From: Streptomyces sp. CB01373
GTDB taxonomy: Bacteria; Actinomycetota; Actinomycetes; Streptomycetales; Streptomycetaceae
Assembly: GCF_002803075.1 (NCBI RefSeq)
Contig: NZ_NNBK01000013.1
Span: forward strand, 109,929 to 173,928
DNA: 64,000 bases
Direction: 5' to 3'
In this document: positions 7,895-16,529 of the stretch, piece by piece
How the letters are laid out: the number at the start of each line of letters is the position of its first letter
Numbering within the stretch: position 1 is the first letter of the stretch
The notes under the pieces: model-generated
The model's database searches: none
The model's input: the letters and a program-made list of their open reading frames with translations, nothing else
Told to the model about the DNA's origin: nothing
Position numbers and translations under genes: made by a program

Positions 7895-9385
7895 CTAGTG
7901 GGCCACCACCAATCCCGAGTCTGCCCGCTCGGCGCGGCGGAGCAACGCGGCGGCCAGCAGGCCGCCGAGCAGCACGGCCACCGCTCCGACGAGCTGGCTG
8001 GTCCCGAGCCCGGCGGAGAACGCGTCGGTCACCCGCTTCCGCTCCGCGGCCGACCCGGCGGCGGCCAGGGCCACCGGCAGGGACACCGCCGCGAACCGGG
8101 AGTTGAGCACCGCTCCGAGGACGGCCACCCCGAGCCCGTTGCCGAACTCCGCCAGGGTGCCGTTGATGCCCGCCCCGACGCCCGCCTTGGCCGGCGGGAT
8201 CGCACTCATGATGGCGTGGGCCATGGCCGGGTTGGCGATCGCGCAGCCCGCGCCGATGAGCAGCAGTCCCAGCAGGGTGCCTGCGTATCCGCCGGAGGCG
8301 AGCGTGGCGATCGACACCAGCCCGCCGGACATCAGCACCATGCCGAGACCGACCGCCGCCGGGGTGCCCAGCCGCGTCGTCCACCGGGCCGCGAGTCCGG
8401 TGAAGTTCAGCGCCACCACCGCCAGGGCCAGCGGCGCGGTGCGCAGTCCGGCCTCCAGGGGGCCGTAGCCGAGGACGAACTGAAGGTGCTGGGTGAGCAG
8501 GAACAGCGCGCCGCCCATGCCGAAGGTGATCAGCACCGCCCCGGCGACCGCGCCCGTGAAGCGGCGGTCGCGGAAGAAGTGCATGTCGAGCATGGGATAC
8601 GGGATCCGGCTCTCGTAGAGCGCGAAGAGGGCCAGGACCGCCATCGCCACGGCCGCCGTGACCAGCACCCGCGTCGACGTCCAGCCGTGCGCGGGGCCCG
8701 AGATGATCGCGTAGACCAGCGAGGTCATGCCGATCGTGGACAGCAACGCGCCGAGCAGGTCGGGCCGGTCGCCTCGGGGGTTCCTGGACTCCGGCACAAG
8801 GACGAGGACCGCGACCAGGCCCAGCAGGGCGACCGGCAGGTTGATCAGGAAGATCGCGCCCCACCAGAAGTGGTCCAGCATGAAGCCGCCGATCAGCGGG
8901 CCGATCGCGAAGCCGAGGGCGTTGACCGCGCTCCAGATGCCGATGGCCTTGGGGTGCTCGGCCGGGGCGAAGATCTGCATCGCCACGGCCAGCGTGGTGG
9001 TCAGCAGCAGCGCGCCGCCGACGCCCATGCCGGCGCGGGCGGCGATCAACTGCCCGGTGGAGTCGGCGAACGCGGCGGCCAGCGAACCGATGCCGAACAG
9101 GACCAGCCCCGCCACCAGCATCTTCTTGCGGCCGTACCGGTCGGCGGCGCTGCCCGCGGTCAGCAGCAGCCCGGACTGCACGAGCGAGTACGCGTTGATC
9201 ATCCACTGGATGTCGGAGGTGGCCGCGCGCAGCTCACGGGTGAGGGACGGGATCGCGACGTTCAGGACGGTGTTGTCCAGCAGCACGGTGAGCTGGGCGA
9301 GGCAGATGACGCCGAGGATCAGCCAGCGCTGGGGGTGGCCCTGGGCGGCCGGGGAGGAGGTCTGCTCCGGCGAGGTCGTCGACAT
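7895..9385 (-). CDS. DHA2/EmrB-type MFS drug exporter
   Basis: 496 residues from MSTTSPEQTSS. It has fourteen predicted helices and the family signatures 'LDNTVLNVAIPSL' (helix 1), 'GSAADRYGRKKMLVAG' (loop 2-3), 'FAIGPLIGGFMLDHFWWGAIFLINLPV' (motif C region) and a final helix 'LVGAVAVLLGGLLAAALL'. It is expected to export hydrophobic drugs against protons. The start is uncertain: ATG at 9385 lies one base from a palindromic operator and has no clear ribosome-binding site, and a GTG three codons upstream sits inside the palindrome. Either way transcription is likely blocked when the downstream TetR protein binds. Unlike the first exporter of the window, it has no extra C-terminal domain. Confidence 0.88.
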   Translation of the reverse strand: MSTTSPEQTSSPAAQGHPQRWLILGVICLAQLTVLLDNTVLNVAIPSLTRELRAATSDIQWMINAYSLVQSGLLLTAGSAADRYGRKKMLVAGLVLFGIGSLAAAFADSTGQLIAARAGMGVGGALLLTTTLAVAMQIFAPAEHPKAIGIWSAVNALGFAIGPLIGGFMLDHFWWGAIFLINLPVALLGLVAVLVLVPESRNPRGDRPDLLGALLSTIGMTSLVYAIISGPAHGWTSTRVLVTAAVAMAVLALFALYESRIPYPMLDMHFFRDRRFTGAVAGAVLITFGMGGALFLLTQHLQFVLGYGPLEAGLRTAPLALAVVALNFTGLAARWTTRLGTPAAVGLGMVLMSGGLVSIATLASGGYAGTLLGLLLIGAGCAIANPAMAHAIMSAIPPAKAGVGAGINGTLAEFGNGLGVAVLGAVLNSRFAAVSLPVALAAAGSAAERKRVTDAFSAGLGTSQLVGAVAVLLGGLLAAALLRRAERADSGLVVAH

Positions 9386-9386
9386 G

Positions 9387-9401
9387 CTATACACCGTATA
9401 G
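9387..9401. promoter_or_regulatory. Palindromic TetR operator at the exporter promoter
   Basis: CTATAC-ACC-GTATAG is a perfect 6-3-6 palindrome placed immediately before the exporter start codon and overlapping the TATA-like -10 region. This size and AT-rich core are typical of TetR-family operators, and a TetR gene is the next gene in the same transcription unit. Confidence 0.7.
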
Positions 9402-9496
9402 GGCCGTCTGTACGGCGTACCGGCGGCTTGGGTGGCGGCGGACGGACCTCAGCGCGGCGACGGACGGACCTCAACGACGCGGCGCGGGGCGCCCCC

Positions 9497-10234
9497 TCAC
9501 GCGGCGGGCTTGATCAGGTAACCGGCCCCCCGCCGGGTGTGGATCATCGGTTCCCGGCCGGCGTCGATCTTGCGCCGCAGGTAGGAGATGTACAGCTCGA
9601 CGACGTTGGCCTGCCCGCCGAAGTCGTAGGACCAGACGCGGTCCAGGATCTGAGCCTTGCTGAGCACGCGCCGCGGGTTGCGCATCAGGAAGCGCAGCAG
9701 CTCGAACTCGGTGGCGGTGAGGTGGATGTCCTCCCCGCCCCGCGACACCTCGTGGCTGTCCTCGTCCAGGCTGAGGTCGCCGACCACGAGCACGGAAGCG
9801 GAGCGCCGGTCGGCGGCATCCGAGCGCCGGATCAGCCCGCGCAGCCGCGCCACGACCTCCTCCACGCCGAACGGCTTGGTGACACAGTCGTCCCCGCCCG
9901 CGGTCAGCCCGGCGACGCGGTCCTCCGCGGCGTCCTTGGCGGTCAGGAAGAGGACGGGCACCCCGGGCAGTTCGCCGCGCAGCCGGCCCAGGACGGTGAG
10001 GCCGTCCATGTCGGGCAGCGTCATGGACAGGACGACGGCGTCGGGCCTGAACTCGCGCCCGGTCCGGACGGCGCCCTGCCCGTCCCGCGCGCTGCGGATC
10101 TGCCAGCCCTCGTAGCGCAGGGCCATGGACAGCAGATCGGTGATCGACTCCTCGTCGTCCACCACAAGCACCCGGACGGGGCTCCCGTCCGGCCTCAGCA
10201 GTTCGGTGTGCCCCTGGGGCGAGGTCGTGGTCAT
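9497..10234 (-). CDS. OmpR-type response regulator lacking the phospho-acceptor Asp
   Basis: 245 residues counted from the ATG at 10234, which has AAAGG nine bases upstream; a GTG three codons earlier overlaps that site. A receiver domain is followed by an OmpR/PhoB winged helix ('LTATEFELLRFLMRNPRRVLSKAQILDRVW ... VELYISYLRRKI ... RGAGYLIKPA'). The acidic pair (VVDDEE), the conserved Thr (FLTA) and Lys (VTKPFG) are present, but the usual acceptor motif 'V-L-D-x-x-L-P' reads V-L-S-M-T-L-P. The acceptor Asp is therefore a Ser (codon TCC), and normal phosphorylation should be impossible. No histidine kinase gene is adjacent. It is probably an orphan, phosphorylation-independent regulator. Confidence 0.88.
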   Translation of the reverse strand: MTTTSPQGHTELLRPDGSPVRVLVVDDEESITDLLSMALRYEGWQIRSARDGQGAVRTGREFRPDAVVLSMTLPDMDGLTVLGRLRGELPGVPVLFLTAKDAAEDRVAGLTAGGDDCVTKPFGVEEVVARLRGLIRRSDAADRRSASVLVVGDLSLDEDSHEVSRGGEDIHLTATEFELLRFLMRNPRRVLSKAQILDRVWSYDFGGQANVVELYISYLRRKIDAGREPMIHTRRGAGYLIKPAA

Positions 10235-10411
10235 GGGGGACACCTTTCAGGGAGCCTCTGAGAGCAGACTTTCACCTGTCTGTGATTTTTCTGAGAAACC
10301 CACAGGCGGCTCTCAGGAGCCTGGGAGCCACGTGTCCCGGCCGCGGCGGCCCCTGATGCCCCGGCGGTCCGGAAGTCTTCCTCGTGGCAGGGCACTTCCG
10401 TCCCGCGGGCT

Positions 10412-11308
10412 TCAGAACAAGCCGTCCTGCAGCCCGTTCTGCCCCCCGCCCTCCATGCCCACCGGATTCCGCAACTCCCGTACCGGCATGGTGAATCCCA
10501 CACCGTGGGCGGGCCGCAGCTCCCAGCCGGCCATCAGCCGGGTGTCGAGCACGACGACCCCGCCACCGGCGGCAAGGTGCAGATCGGGCCCGGCGGCCGC
10601 GATCAGCTCGCCGCTCACCACCCCGCCCGCGACGAGTTCGGTCACCGCGCCCACGGCGGCCGGCAGACCGGTCAGCCCGAAGATCCCGGCGTGGTCGACG
10701 GGCCGGAAGGGCTCCCGCTCCAGCGACTCCGGCCAGCCGCCGAGCGCGGTGGCCCGCGCGTGCAGCTCTTCGATCTCGGCGGCCCGCTCGGTCTCGGTCA
10801 CCGGCAGCGCTGACCGTACGGCCCGCTTCTCGGCGTACGGAATCCGGTCCGGGACCCCGAGCGCGGCGCGCAGCAGCTCCTCGGTTCGCCGCGCCGCCAT
10901 GAGCGGACCCGCGCCCAGCCAGCTGAAGCAGACGGCCCCCTGCTCAAGCAGCCGCGCCGAGCCCCGCTCGACAGCCGTGATCCCGGCCTTGACCATGCCG
11001 GGCCCGAACCACGCCAGATATACGTGGTAGGGCCGCGGGTCGTCCGCGAACGTGTCCGCGGCCACGGAGTGCGCCCGGTCCAGCCGGGCACATTCCTCGC
11101 ACCGCGCCCCCGCGCTCCGCCCCGGCACCGCCGCCCGGAGCGGACACGCGTGCCCCCGCGCTCCCACGCATGTACGCACTCCCCCTTCCGCGACCTCGAA
11201 GGCCACCCGCTTGCCCCACGGCAGCGCACTCGGCCGCCCGCCGTCCCACACCAGCACAGGACCGTCCGCGGACCACCGCATCCCCGAGCACTTCCACACC
11301 CGCGTCAT
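10412..11308 (-). CDS. DUF2797 family protein
   Basis: 298 residues starting at MTRVWKCSGMRW. The sequence 'PVLVWDGGRPSALPWGKRVAFEV', 'RTCVGARGHACPLRAAVPGRS', 'CEECARLDRAHSVAADTFADDPRPYHVYLAWFGPGMVKAGIT' is the conserved body of DUF2797, a family of unknown function with conserved cysteines (here C-x6-C, C-x2-C) suggesting a bound metal. 'YHVYLAWFGPGMVKAGIT' has the look of a GIY-YIG-like fold, although no nuclease role is shown. The frame is open for another 106 codons upstream, but that part has no family resemblance and is left out. Confidence 0.75.
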   Translation of the reverse strand: MTRVWKCSGMRWSADGPVLVWDGGRPSALPWGKRVAFEVAEGGVRTCVGARGHACPLRAAVPGRSAGARCEECARLDRAHSVAADTFADDPRPYHVYLAWFGPGMVKAGITAVERGSARLLEQGAVCFSWLGAGPLMAARRTEELLRAALGVPDRIPYAEKRAVRSALPVTETERAAEIEELHARATALGGWPESLEREPFRPVDHAGIFGLTGLPAAVGAVTELVAGGVVSGELIAAAGPDLHLAAGGGVVVLDTRLMAGWELRPAHGVGFTMPVRELRNPVGMEGGGQNGLQDGLF

Positions 11309-11686
11309 CCCTTGCGAGAGTACGGGGCCCCACTGACAACACCCCGACCGCGAGCGCGGGATACCACCAACCCGACTTCCCGTCCTGGGATCCGTCTGCC
11401 AGTAGCACCCGAGGAACCAGTACGCCGAGGTGTGGTCGGTGCGCTGATAGCCCCTCAGCATCCGGCCGAGGGCCCGCTCCGGGGGGTACCTCGGTCCCAG
11501 GCGCCAGCCGTTGAGGTAGTGGCGCTGGCATTCGGACGGTATTCGGTCTGCGGGGCGGTGTCGCTTCCACGGCTGCGCTGCGTGGTCGGGCAGCGCGGCG
11601 CGTTCTTCCCAGGGCGAAGGCGTCACGGACAGTCACGCCGTTCCGCGAGGGACTCCTGGTTCGCTGCGAGTGGTTAGGCTCCGGCT
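11309..11686. other. Intergenic region, no gene recognised
   Basis: This 378-nt stretch separates the divergent DUF2797 gene and the small membrane-protein gene. Open frames cross it on both strands, but they look like high-GC chance frames and none has a start site or domain. The right end holds the TAGGCT -10 element (11675-11680) of the next gene. Confidence 0.5.
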
Positions 11687-11920
11687 ATGGGATCAGCGCG
11701 GCCTGGTGAGTCTGCGGGCAGGCAGAGCTTCGGGAGCCGATGGCAGGCGGTCTGCGGCGGAGTGGTCAAACGGCCGTGGTTGTTCTTCAGCTGGCTCGCC
11801 CTCGCCGCTTCGGTGGTGGGAGCGCAGCACTGGGTGCCGCAGCCGTGGTCGGCGGCCGCCTATCCGATCGCGTTGATCACTGCCCTGTGGCTCCTCGGCC
11901 GGGCAACGCCCAGGAAGTGA
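11687..11920 (+). CDS. Small two-helix membrane protein
   Basis: 77 residues. Two hydrophobic stretches, about 30-48 ('WLFFSWLALAASVVGAQ') and 55-71 ('AAAYPIALITALWLLG'), are separated by a short polar turn and followed by RATPRK, so both termini should be cytoplasmic. The call is strengthened by a TAGGCT -10 hexamer exactly 6 nt before the ATG, the leaderless arrangement seen at several other genes in this window. No family is recognised and no function can be given. It is the last chromosomal gene before the left end of the integrated element. Confidence 0.6.
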   Translation: MGSARPGESAGRQSFGSRWQAVCGGVVKRPWLFFSWLALAASVVGAQHWVPQPWSAAAYPIALITALWLLGRATPRK

Positions 11921-11969
11921 GCCCACCCCCGGACACGGTCGCCGTCGGCCACCGCCGTCAGGACAAACG

Positions 11970-12005
11970 CCAGAAACCCTGTGGATCACTCCACAGGGTT
12001 TCTGG
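11970..12005. terminator. Strong terminator hairpin left of attL
   Basis: Two perfect 15-nt arms (11970-11984 and 11991-12005) surround a 6-nt loop. It sits 9 bp outside the left att repeat, where the region downstream of the tRNA-Arg 3' end would have been before integration. It is therefore most likely the original terminator of the tRNA, now separated from it by the element. Confidence 0.75.
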
Positions 12006-12013
12006 TGTGCTGC

Positions 12014-12054
12014 GCACTCGGCAGGATTCGAACCTGCAACCTTCTGATCCGTAG
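12014..12054. repeat. attL: 41-bp copy of the tRNA-Arg 3' end
   Basis: Identical over 41 bases to 16531-16571 (starts GCACTCGGCAGG, ends GATCCGTAG). It holds only the 3' half of the tRNA and diverges immediately after the anticodon loop, so it is not a functional tRNA. It marks the end of the element distal to the integrase. Confidence 0.85.
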
Positions 12055-12210
12055 GCGCGTGCTGGTCGCAGTCGATCAAGTCGCAGAAGCCATCCAATGC
12101 ACCAACGTCGCACCTTGCTTCAGGCTAACGACACCCCTTCGACCGCGCCGGGCCCTTCTGCGTGAAAGGCCGAGCCTGACCGGGGCGGGGCCCCGACGGC
12201 GAACTGTCGA

Positions 12211-13737
12211 TCAGCGTGACGCGGGCGGGATGCTCTGCTCGTACTGGAAGACGTTGTAGGGGTCGTACTTCGCCTTGATCTCGCGCAGCCGCTCGAAGTG
12301 GCGTCTCCCCCAGTAGGCGGTCTCCCACTCCTGCATGCCGACGTTCGGCACGTTGACGTAGGCGCCGTCCACGAAGGTGCGCATCGCCTGGCTGAATTCG
12401 GCGGTCCAGGCCTGGCACGTCGAGGTGAGCGGGTCGCAGACGCCTGGTGTCGTTGAAGGAGTCCCCCAGGCTGCGCCGATCTCGCCGTAGAAGATCGCGT
12501 CGCGGTGCACGAACGCGGTGCCGCCGCGGGGCTCCTTCTTGATCGCCCCGCCGAAGGCATCGACGAAGTAGTTGCTGTCCTCCGTGGGAGCGTTTCGCAT
12601 GTAATAGCCGATGACGTCGATCGCCTTCTTCGGGAACAGCTTCTTGGCGAACTGTGAGAAGAACTTCACGTTGGCGGGCTCCTGCGAGCGCGGGACCTGG
12701 GCTCCGGCAAAGATGGGGCCCCAGTTGCCGACCTGCACCTTCACATCGGGCGTGCCGATCGACAGGATCGGGGCCAGCATCTTTCGGGCCTCTGCCGCCG
12801 TGCCCTCCGCGAGCCACGCGAACAGCAGGATCTGGGACTTGTGGATCTCGACTTCGGATCCGAGGCGGTTGTCGGCGAACGGTACCGTACGCTGCCATGC
12901 ATCGAAGATCCCATGCAGGTCCGTAAGGCCGTCCCAGGTCGCCTGCACATAGGCGATGCGCTTGAGCGGGTGCACCTTGTAGGTGAGTTGCGTGACGATT
13001 CCGAAGTTGCCGTTTCCCGCCCCACGGAGCGCCCAGAGCAGGTCTGAGTGGTCCTTCAGGTCGGCATGGATCACCTTGGCGCAGTCGCGACCCGACGGGA
13101 CGACGACCTCGGTCCCGATCAGGCTGTCGCAGGCCATGCCGAGCCAGCGGTTGAGGGGGCCAAGGCCGCCGCCGACCGTCGCACCGACCAAGCCGACGCT
13201 GCCCTCGCTTCCGGTCGTGACCGCGAGGTCCTTCTTGGCGAGCGTCGTCACCGCTTCCAACTGGGTCAGGCCGGCGCCGACCGTCGCGATACGAGCGTCG
13301 GTGTCGATGTGGACCGACTTGAGCTGGCTGACGTCGATCACGATGCCGTTGTCGATGTTCGACCAGCCCTCCAGGGCGTGGCGGCCGCTGCGTACCCGCA
13401 GTGCGACGTTGTGCTGCCGCGCCCAGGTGAGGGCGTTCACCACGTCCTGGGTCTTCTGGGCGAAGACGATGACCAGCGGGTAGTGAGAGAACAGCTGGTC
13501 GTAGTCGATGCGATCATCCGTGTACGAGGCGTCACCGGGGCGGACGACGCGACCGGTCAGCTTCGCCGGCGGACATCCTGACGACCCTTTAGCCGGGTCG
13601 CTCGCGGCCAGAAGGCCCGAGGTACTCGCGGCCGCAATGTCCGGCGCGCCTGCGGCCGTAAGGCCCGGGACGACGATCGCCCCGGCGCCGGCGGCCGCTG
13701 ACGCCCTGAGCAGGTAGCGGCGGGAAAAATCGCTCAA
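12211..13737 (-). CDS. Tat-exported FAD-linked oxidase (berberine-bridge-enzyme type)
   Basis: 508 residues starting at a TTG codon (13735-13737) preceded by GAGAGG. The N-terminus SDFSRRYLLRASAAAGAGA is a twin-arginine signal, so the protein should leave the cell folded with its cofactor. An FAD-binding-4 domain follows (~90-270; 'RSGRHALEGWSNIDNGIVIDVS', 'GATVGGGLGPLNRWLG', 'ALRGAGNGNFGIVTQLTYKV'), and the C-terminal BBE segment ends in 'YDPYNVFQYEQSIPP'. His near residue 119 in RSGRH fits the covalent FAD His. The second linkage Cys of bicovalent enzymes is absent where 'GSEGSVGLVGATVGGG' stands. The substrate is unknown; relatives oxidise sugars or alkaloids. It lies inside the integrated element next to attL and reads outward. 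Confidence 0.85.
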   Translation of the reverse strand: MSDFSRRYLLRASAAAGAGAIVVPGLTAAGAPDIAAASTSGLLAASDPAKGSSGCPPAKLTGRVVRPGDASYTDDRIDYDQLFSHYPLVIVFAQKTQDVVNALTWARQHNVALRVRSGRHALEGWSNIDNGIVIDVSQLKSVHIDTDARIATVGAGLTQLEAVTTLAKKDLAVTTGSEGSVGLVGATVGGGLGPLNRWLGMACDSLIGTEVVVPSGRDCAKVIHADLKDHSDLLWALRGAGNGNFGIVTQLTYKVHPLKRIAYVQATWDGLTDLHGIFDAWQRTVPFADNRLGSEVEIHKSQILLFAWLAEGTAAEARKMLAPILSIGTPDVKVQVGNWGPIFAGAQVPRSQEPANVKFFSQFAKKLFPKKAIDVIGYYMRNAPTEDSNYFVDAFGGAIKKEPRGGTAFVHRDAIFYGEIGAAWGTPSTTPGVCDPLTSTCQAWTAEFSQAMRTFVDGAYVNVPNVGMQEWETAYWGRRHFERLREIKAKYDPYNVFQYEQSIPPASR

Positions 13738-13929
13738 GGTCCAGATCCTCTCGATCGGGCTACGCCGGTACGCGGCTGAGGGAGCCCTTACCCGCCAACC
13801 GCCGGGCAGTCCTTTGTGGTCGACCCCCGCACGGTAACGGGGCGACCATGCGGTGTTTCCCGACACGCCAATTGAGGACGATGACGACAGCCTGAAGGAG
13901 TAACTCAGCGGGATCCCGTCATAACCGGT

Positions 13930-14920
13930 TTGGGATGCACCGCGTTCGAGCCCGGGTCCGGGAAGACGCGGGCGCTGGAGATCGTGGAAACGCTCGTGCC
14001 GCAGCCCATGACGGCCGTAAACGCGTCCGCCGCAGCCCTGTTCCGCAGCGTGTCCAGCGGGAACGGCAGGCCGACGATCCTTTTCGACGAGATCGACACC
14101 GACTTCGGCCCCAAGGCCGGGGACAACGAGGAGCTGCGCGGCTTCCTGAACGCCGGACACCGGCGTACCGGCGTCACCTACCGGTGTATCGGCGACGGCG
14201 GACAGCAGACCGTGCAGGCGTTCCCCTCCTACTGCGCCGTCGCGGTCGCCGGACTCGGCTCGCTCCCGGACACAATCCTCAGCCGCTCCGTCATCATCCG
14301 CATGCGGCGGCGCGCACGGAACGAAAGGGTGGAGCCCTTCCGGGCCCGCGTCCACGAGGCCGAGGGCCACAAGCTCCGCGACCGGCTTGCCGCATGGGCC
14401 GAACACGCCCGCGGCTTCGTCATGGGCGCCTGGCCGGAGATGCCCGACGGCGTCACCGACCGGCCGGCCGACGTGTGGGAACCGCTGCTCGCCATCGCCG
14501 ACGCCATCGGCGGCCACTGGCCCGAGCGGGCCCGCGCCGCGTGCGTGACCCTCGTGACCGCCTCCCGCGCCAACGACAAGGGCAGCATCGACGTCCGGCT
14601 GCTCACCGACCTGCGCGACCACGTCCTGACCGGCATCGACCGTCTGCCCACCGTCGCGATCCTGGACCGGCTCAACGCCCTGGACGACGCCCGTGGGCCG
14701 ACCTGCACGGCAAGCCGCTCGACAACCGGCGCCTGTCCCGGATGCTCGCGGAATACATGACGGCGGACAACGAGCCCATCGCCTCCCGCAACATCAAGAC
14801 CGCCGGGAGCGTCCTCAAGGGCTACCACGCGCCGATCTGTGGGACGCGTGGGCCCGCTACTGCCCCCCACCCCCGGAAAGTCCGCCACGTCCGCCACCCG
14901 GCACCGAAAACGCCGTCTGA
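13930..14920 (+). pseudogene. DUF3631 replication/helicase-type protein, truncated and twice frameshifted
   Basis: Homology starts abruptly just before the Walker A motif (E-P-G-S-G-K-T at about 13948-13968) and continues through a Walker B-like 'TILFDEID' and the DUF3631 core ('RRTGVTYRC', 'AVAVAGLGSLPDTILSRSVIIRMRRR'). The domain normally has a long N-terminal part, which is missing. Two single-base deletions are visible: near 14690 the frame moves so that PWADLHGKPLDNRRLS is readable, and near 14836 it moves again to ADLWDAWARYC, ending with the stop at 14918-14920. In AICEs such proteins replicate the excised circle. This copy should be dead. Confidence 0.8.
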
Positions 14921-14971
14921 CCAGCGCTGACGCGGGGGCCGAGGACGCCCCCGCATCCCAGGTGGTTCGTC

Positions 14972-15319
14972 GTGCGCACCGCCGTGCCCGCAGCACCCGA
15001 AGCCCTCACTGTCCCCGAGGTGATGACCGCCCTGCGCTTGAGCCGCAGCAAGGTCTACGACCTCATTCGCACCAAACAGCTCCACAGCTACACGTCGGGC
15101 CGGGCCCGCCGCGTCCCGGTCGACGCAGTTCGCCAGTACATGCATGACCGGATGGAGGAAGCCGCTCAATGGCCAAGCGTCGCGCCAACGGCGAGGGAAC
15201 GATCACCAAGCGTGCGGACGGCCGTTACCAGGCCGCTGCCTACGTCTACCGCCCTGATGGGACTCGCACCCGGAAGTTCGTCTACGGCAAGACCCGCGCG
15301 GAAGTGGCCGAGAAGCTGA
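14972..15319 (+). CDS. Excisionase (helix-turn-helix type) with extended C-terminus
   Basis: 115 residues from a GTG start (another GTG lies four codons later). Residues 10-62 form the MerR/Xis-like winged helix of excisionase-family proteins ('ALTVPEVMTALRLSRSKVYDLIRTKQLHSYTSGRARRVPVDAVRQYM'). Relatives usually end at about this point with a stop overlapping the integrase ATG. Here, after RMEEAAQ, the frame runs on for about 50 residues of Pro/Arg/Ser-rich sequence that only reflects the integrase gene in another frame, so the native stop codon appears to have been lost. Role: directing the integrase towards excision. Function in this copy is doubtful. Confidence 0.75.
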   Translation: MRTAVPAAPEALTVPEVMTALRLSRSKVYDLIRTKQLHSYTSGRARRVPVDAVRQYMHDRMEEAAQWPSVAPTARERSPSVRTAVTRPLPTSTALMGLAPGSSSTARPARKWPRS

Positions 15320-16449
15320 CGGAGTTGCAGGAGAAGACCCGTCAGGGCATTCCGGCCGCCGAGTCCACCATGGCGTTAGGTGACTACCTCACCTACTGGC
15401 TCGCCACCATCGCACCCCAGCGGCTCAAGCCGTCAACGCTGAACAGTTACGAGGGTCTGACCCGCCTGTACATCCGACCCGCTCTCGGCAAGAAGCGACT
15501 GAACCGGTTGTCGCCGGCGGACGTGCGCCGGTTCCTCTCGGAGTTCAAGAACTCCTGCCTGTGCTGCCTGCGGGGTGCGGACGCGGAGCGTCCGGAGGGC
15601 ATGCGCTCGTGCTGCGCCGTGGGCCGTTGCCGTAAGCGTCGCCCGTCCGCCCGGACCGTCCAGTACATCCATGCCGTCCTCCGGTCTTCGCTGCAACAGG
15701 CGATTCGGGAAGAGCTGATCGCACGGAACGTCGCGCGGATTGTGGAGACCCCCACCGTCACCCGCAAGGAGGTGCGTCCGCTGGACGCCGCAGAGGCTCG
15801 CATCATGCTCAAGACCGCCCGCTCCCACCGCCTCTACGCCCTGTGGCTGTTGCTCGTGTCCGCGGGTCTGCGGCGGGGTGAGGCACTCGCCCTCACCTGG
15901 GCGGACGTCGACCTCACGAACGGACAGCTCCGCGTCCGCCGGAACGTACAGCGCATCCGGCGTGAGCTGATCTTCGGCAGTCCGAAGACGATGCGCTCCA
16001 TTCGTACGGTGTCCCTCCCGAAGCACTGCATGCGGGCACTCACACAGCACCGACTCCAGCAGGAACGGGAACGCAAGGTCGCGGGGAAAAAGTGGCAGCC
16101 CGTACCGGGGCAGCCGGATGGGCTGATCTTCACCACGCCGACCGGTCGCGTAACGGACCCTCGCGGCCCGAACCGGATGCTCACCATCCTGTGCCGGGAC
16201 GCCGGCGTACGACGGGTGCGGGTGCACGACCTCCGACACACGTGCGCGTCGCTGCTGCTCGCCCAGGGCGTGGACGCTCGCACGATCATGGAAACGCTCG
16301 GGCACAGCACGATCACGATGACGCTGGACACCTACGCGCACGTGATGAGCACGACGCTCCGGGCCGCCGCCCGGATGGACGACGCACTGGGCCTGGACGA
16401 GCCGGCGGAGGAATCAGACGGCGATCAGGAGCCGCACGCCGAGGAGTAA
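15169..16449 (+). CDS. int: Tyrosine recombinase / integrase
   Basis: 426 residues and apparently intact. The N-terminal AP2-like arm-binding part ('GEGTITKRADGRYQAAAYVYRPDGTRTRKFVYGKTRAEVAEKL') is followed by a SAM-like core-binding domain and the catalytic domain with Arg in 'SAGLRRGEALALTW', the H-x-x-R box in 'HDLRHTCASLL', the later His in 'LGHSTITMT' and the nucleophile Tyr in 'LDTYAHVM'. A Cys-rich insert around residues 128-150 is present. It reads towards tRNA-Arg, with its stop 82 nt from the att repeat, which is the standard position for a tRNA-targeting integrase. It overlaps the excisionase frame. Confidence 0.92.
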   Translation: MAKRRANGEGTITKRADGRYQAAAYVYRPDGTRTRKFVYGKTRAEVAEKLTELQEKTRQGIPAAESTMALGDYLTYWLATIAPQRLKPSTLNSYEGLTRLYIRPALGKKRLNRLSPADVRRFLSEFKNSCLCCLRGADAERPEGMRSCCAVGRCRKRRPSARTVQYIHAVLRSSLQQAIREELIARNVARIVETPTVTRKEVRPLDAAEARIMLKTARSHRLYALWLLLVSAGLRRGEALALTWADVDLTNGQLRVRRNVQRIRRELIFGSPKTMRSIRTVSLPKHCMRALTQHRLQQERERKVAGKKWQPVPGQPDGLIFTTPTGRVTDPRGPNRMLTILCRDAGVRRVRVHDLRHTCASLLLAQGVDARTIMETLGHSTITMTLDTYAHVMSTTLRAAARMDDALGLDEPAEESDGDQEPHAEE

Positions 16450-16485
16450 TCGTCACTTCGGGCTGCGTTGATGTCAGCCATTGAT

Positions 16486-16524
16486 GTCAAAGGCCCCTCA
16501 GGATGATCCTGAGGGGCCTTTGAC
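16486..16524. terminator. Near-perfect palindromic terminator at the right end of the element
   Basis: A 19-nt arm (16486-16504) is exactly complementary to 16506-16524 around a single central base. It lies between the integrase stop and the tRNA-Arg 3' end and can end transcription from both sides. Confidence 0.75.
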
Positions 16525-16529
16525 CTGTG

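Noticed and set aside
11309..11626. N-terminal extension of the DUF2797 protein by 106 codons
   Set aside because: The extension is Arg/Pro-rich without family resemblance, whereas the family core starts at the ATG at 11308.
12014..12054. A second tRNA-Arg
   Set aside because: Only the 3' half of the tRNA is present; sequence diverges right after the anticodon loop. It is the att repeat.
12055..12210. Short open frame continuing from attL into the element
   Set aside because: It shows no start signal or family resemblance and overlaps the end of the FAD oxidase region; probably non-coding element sequence.
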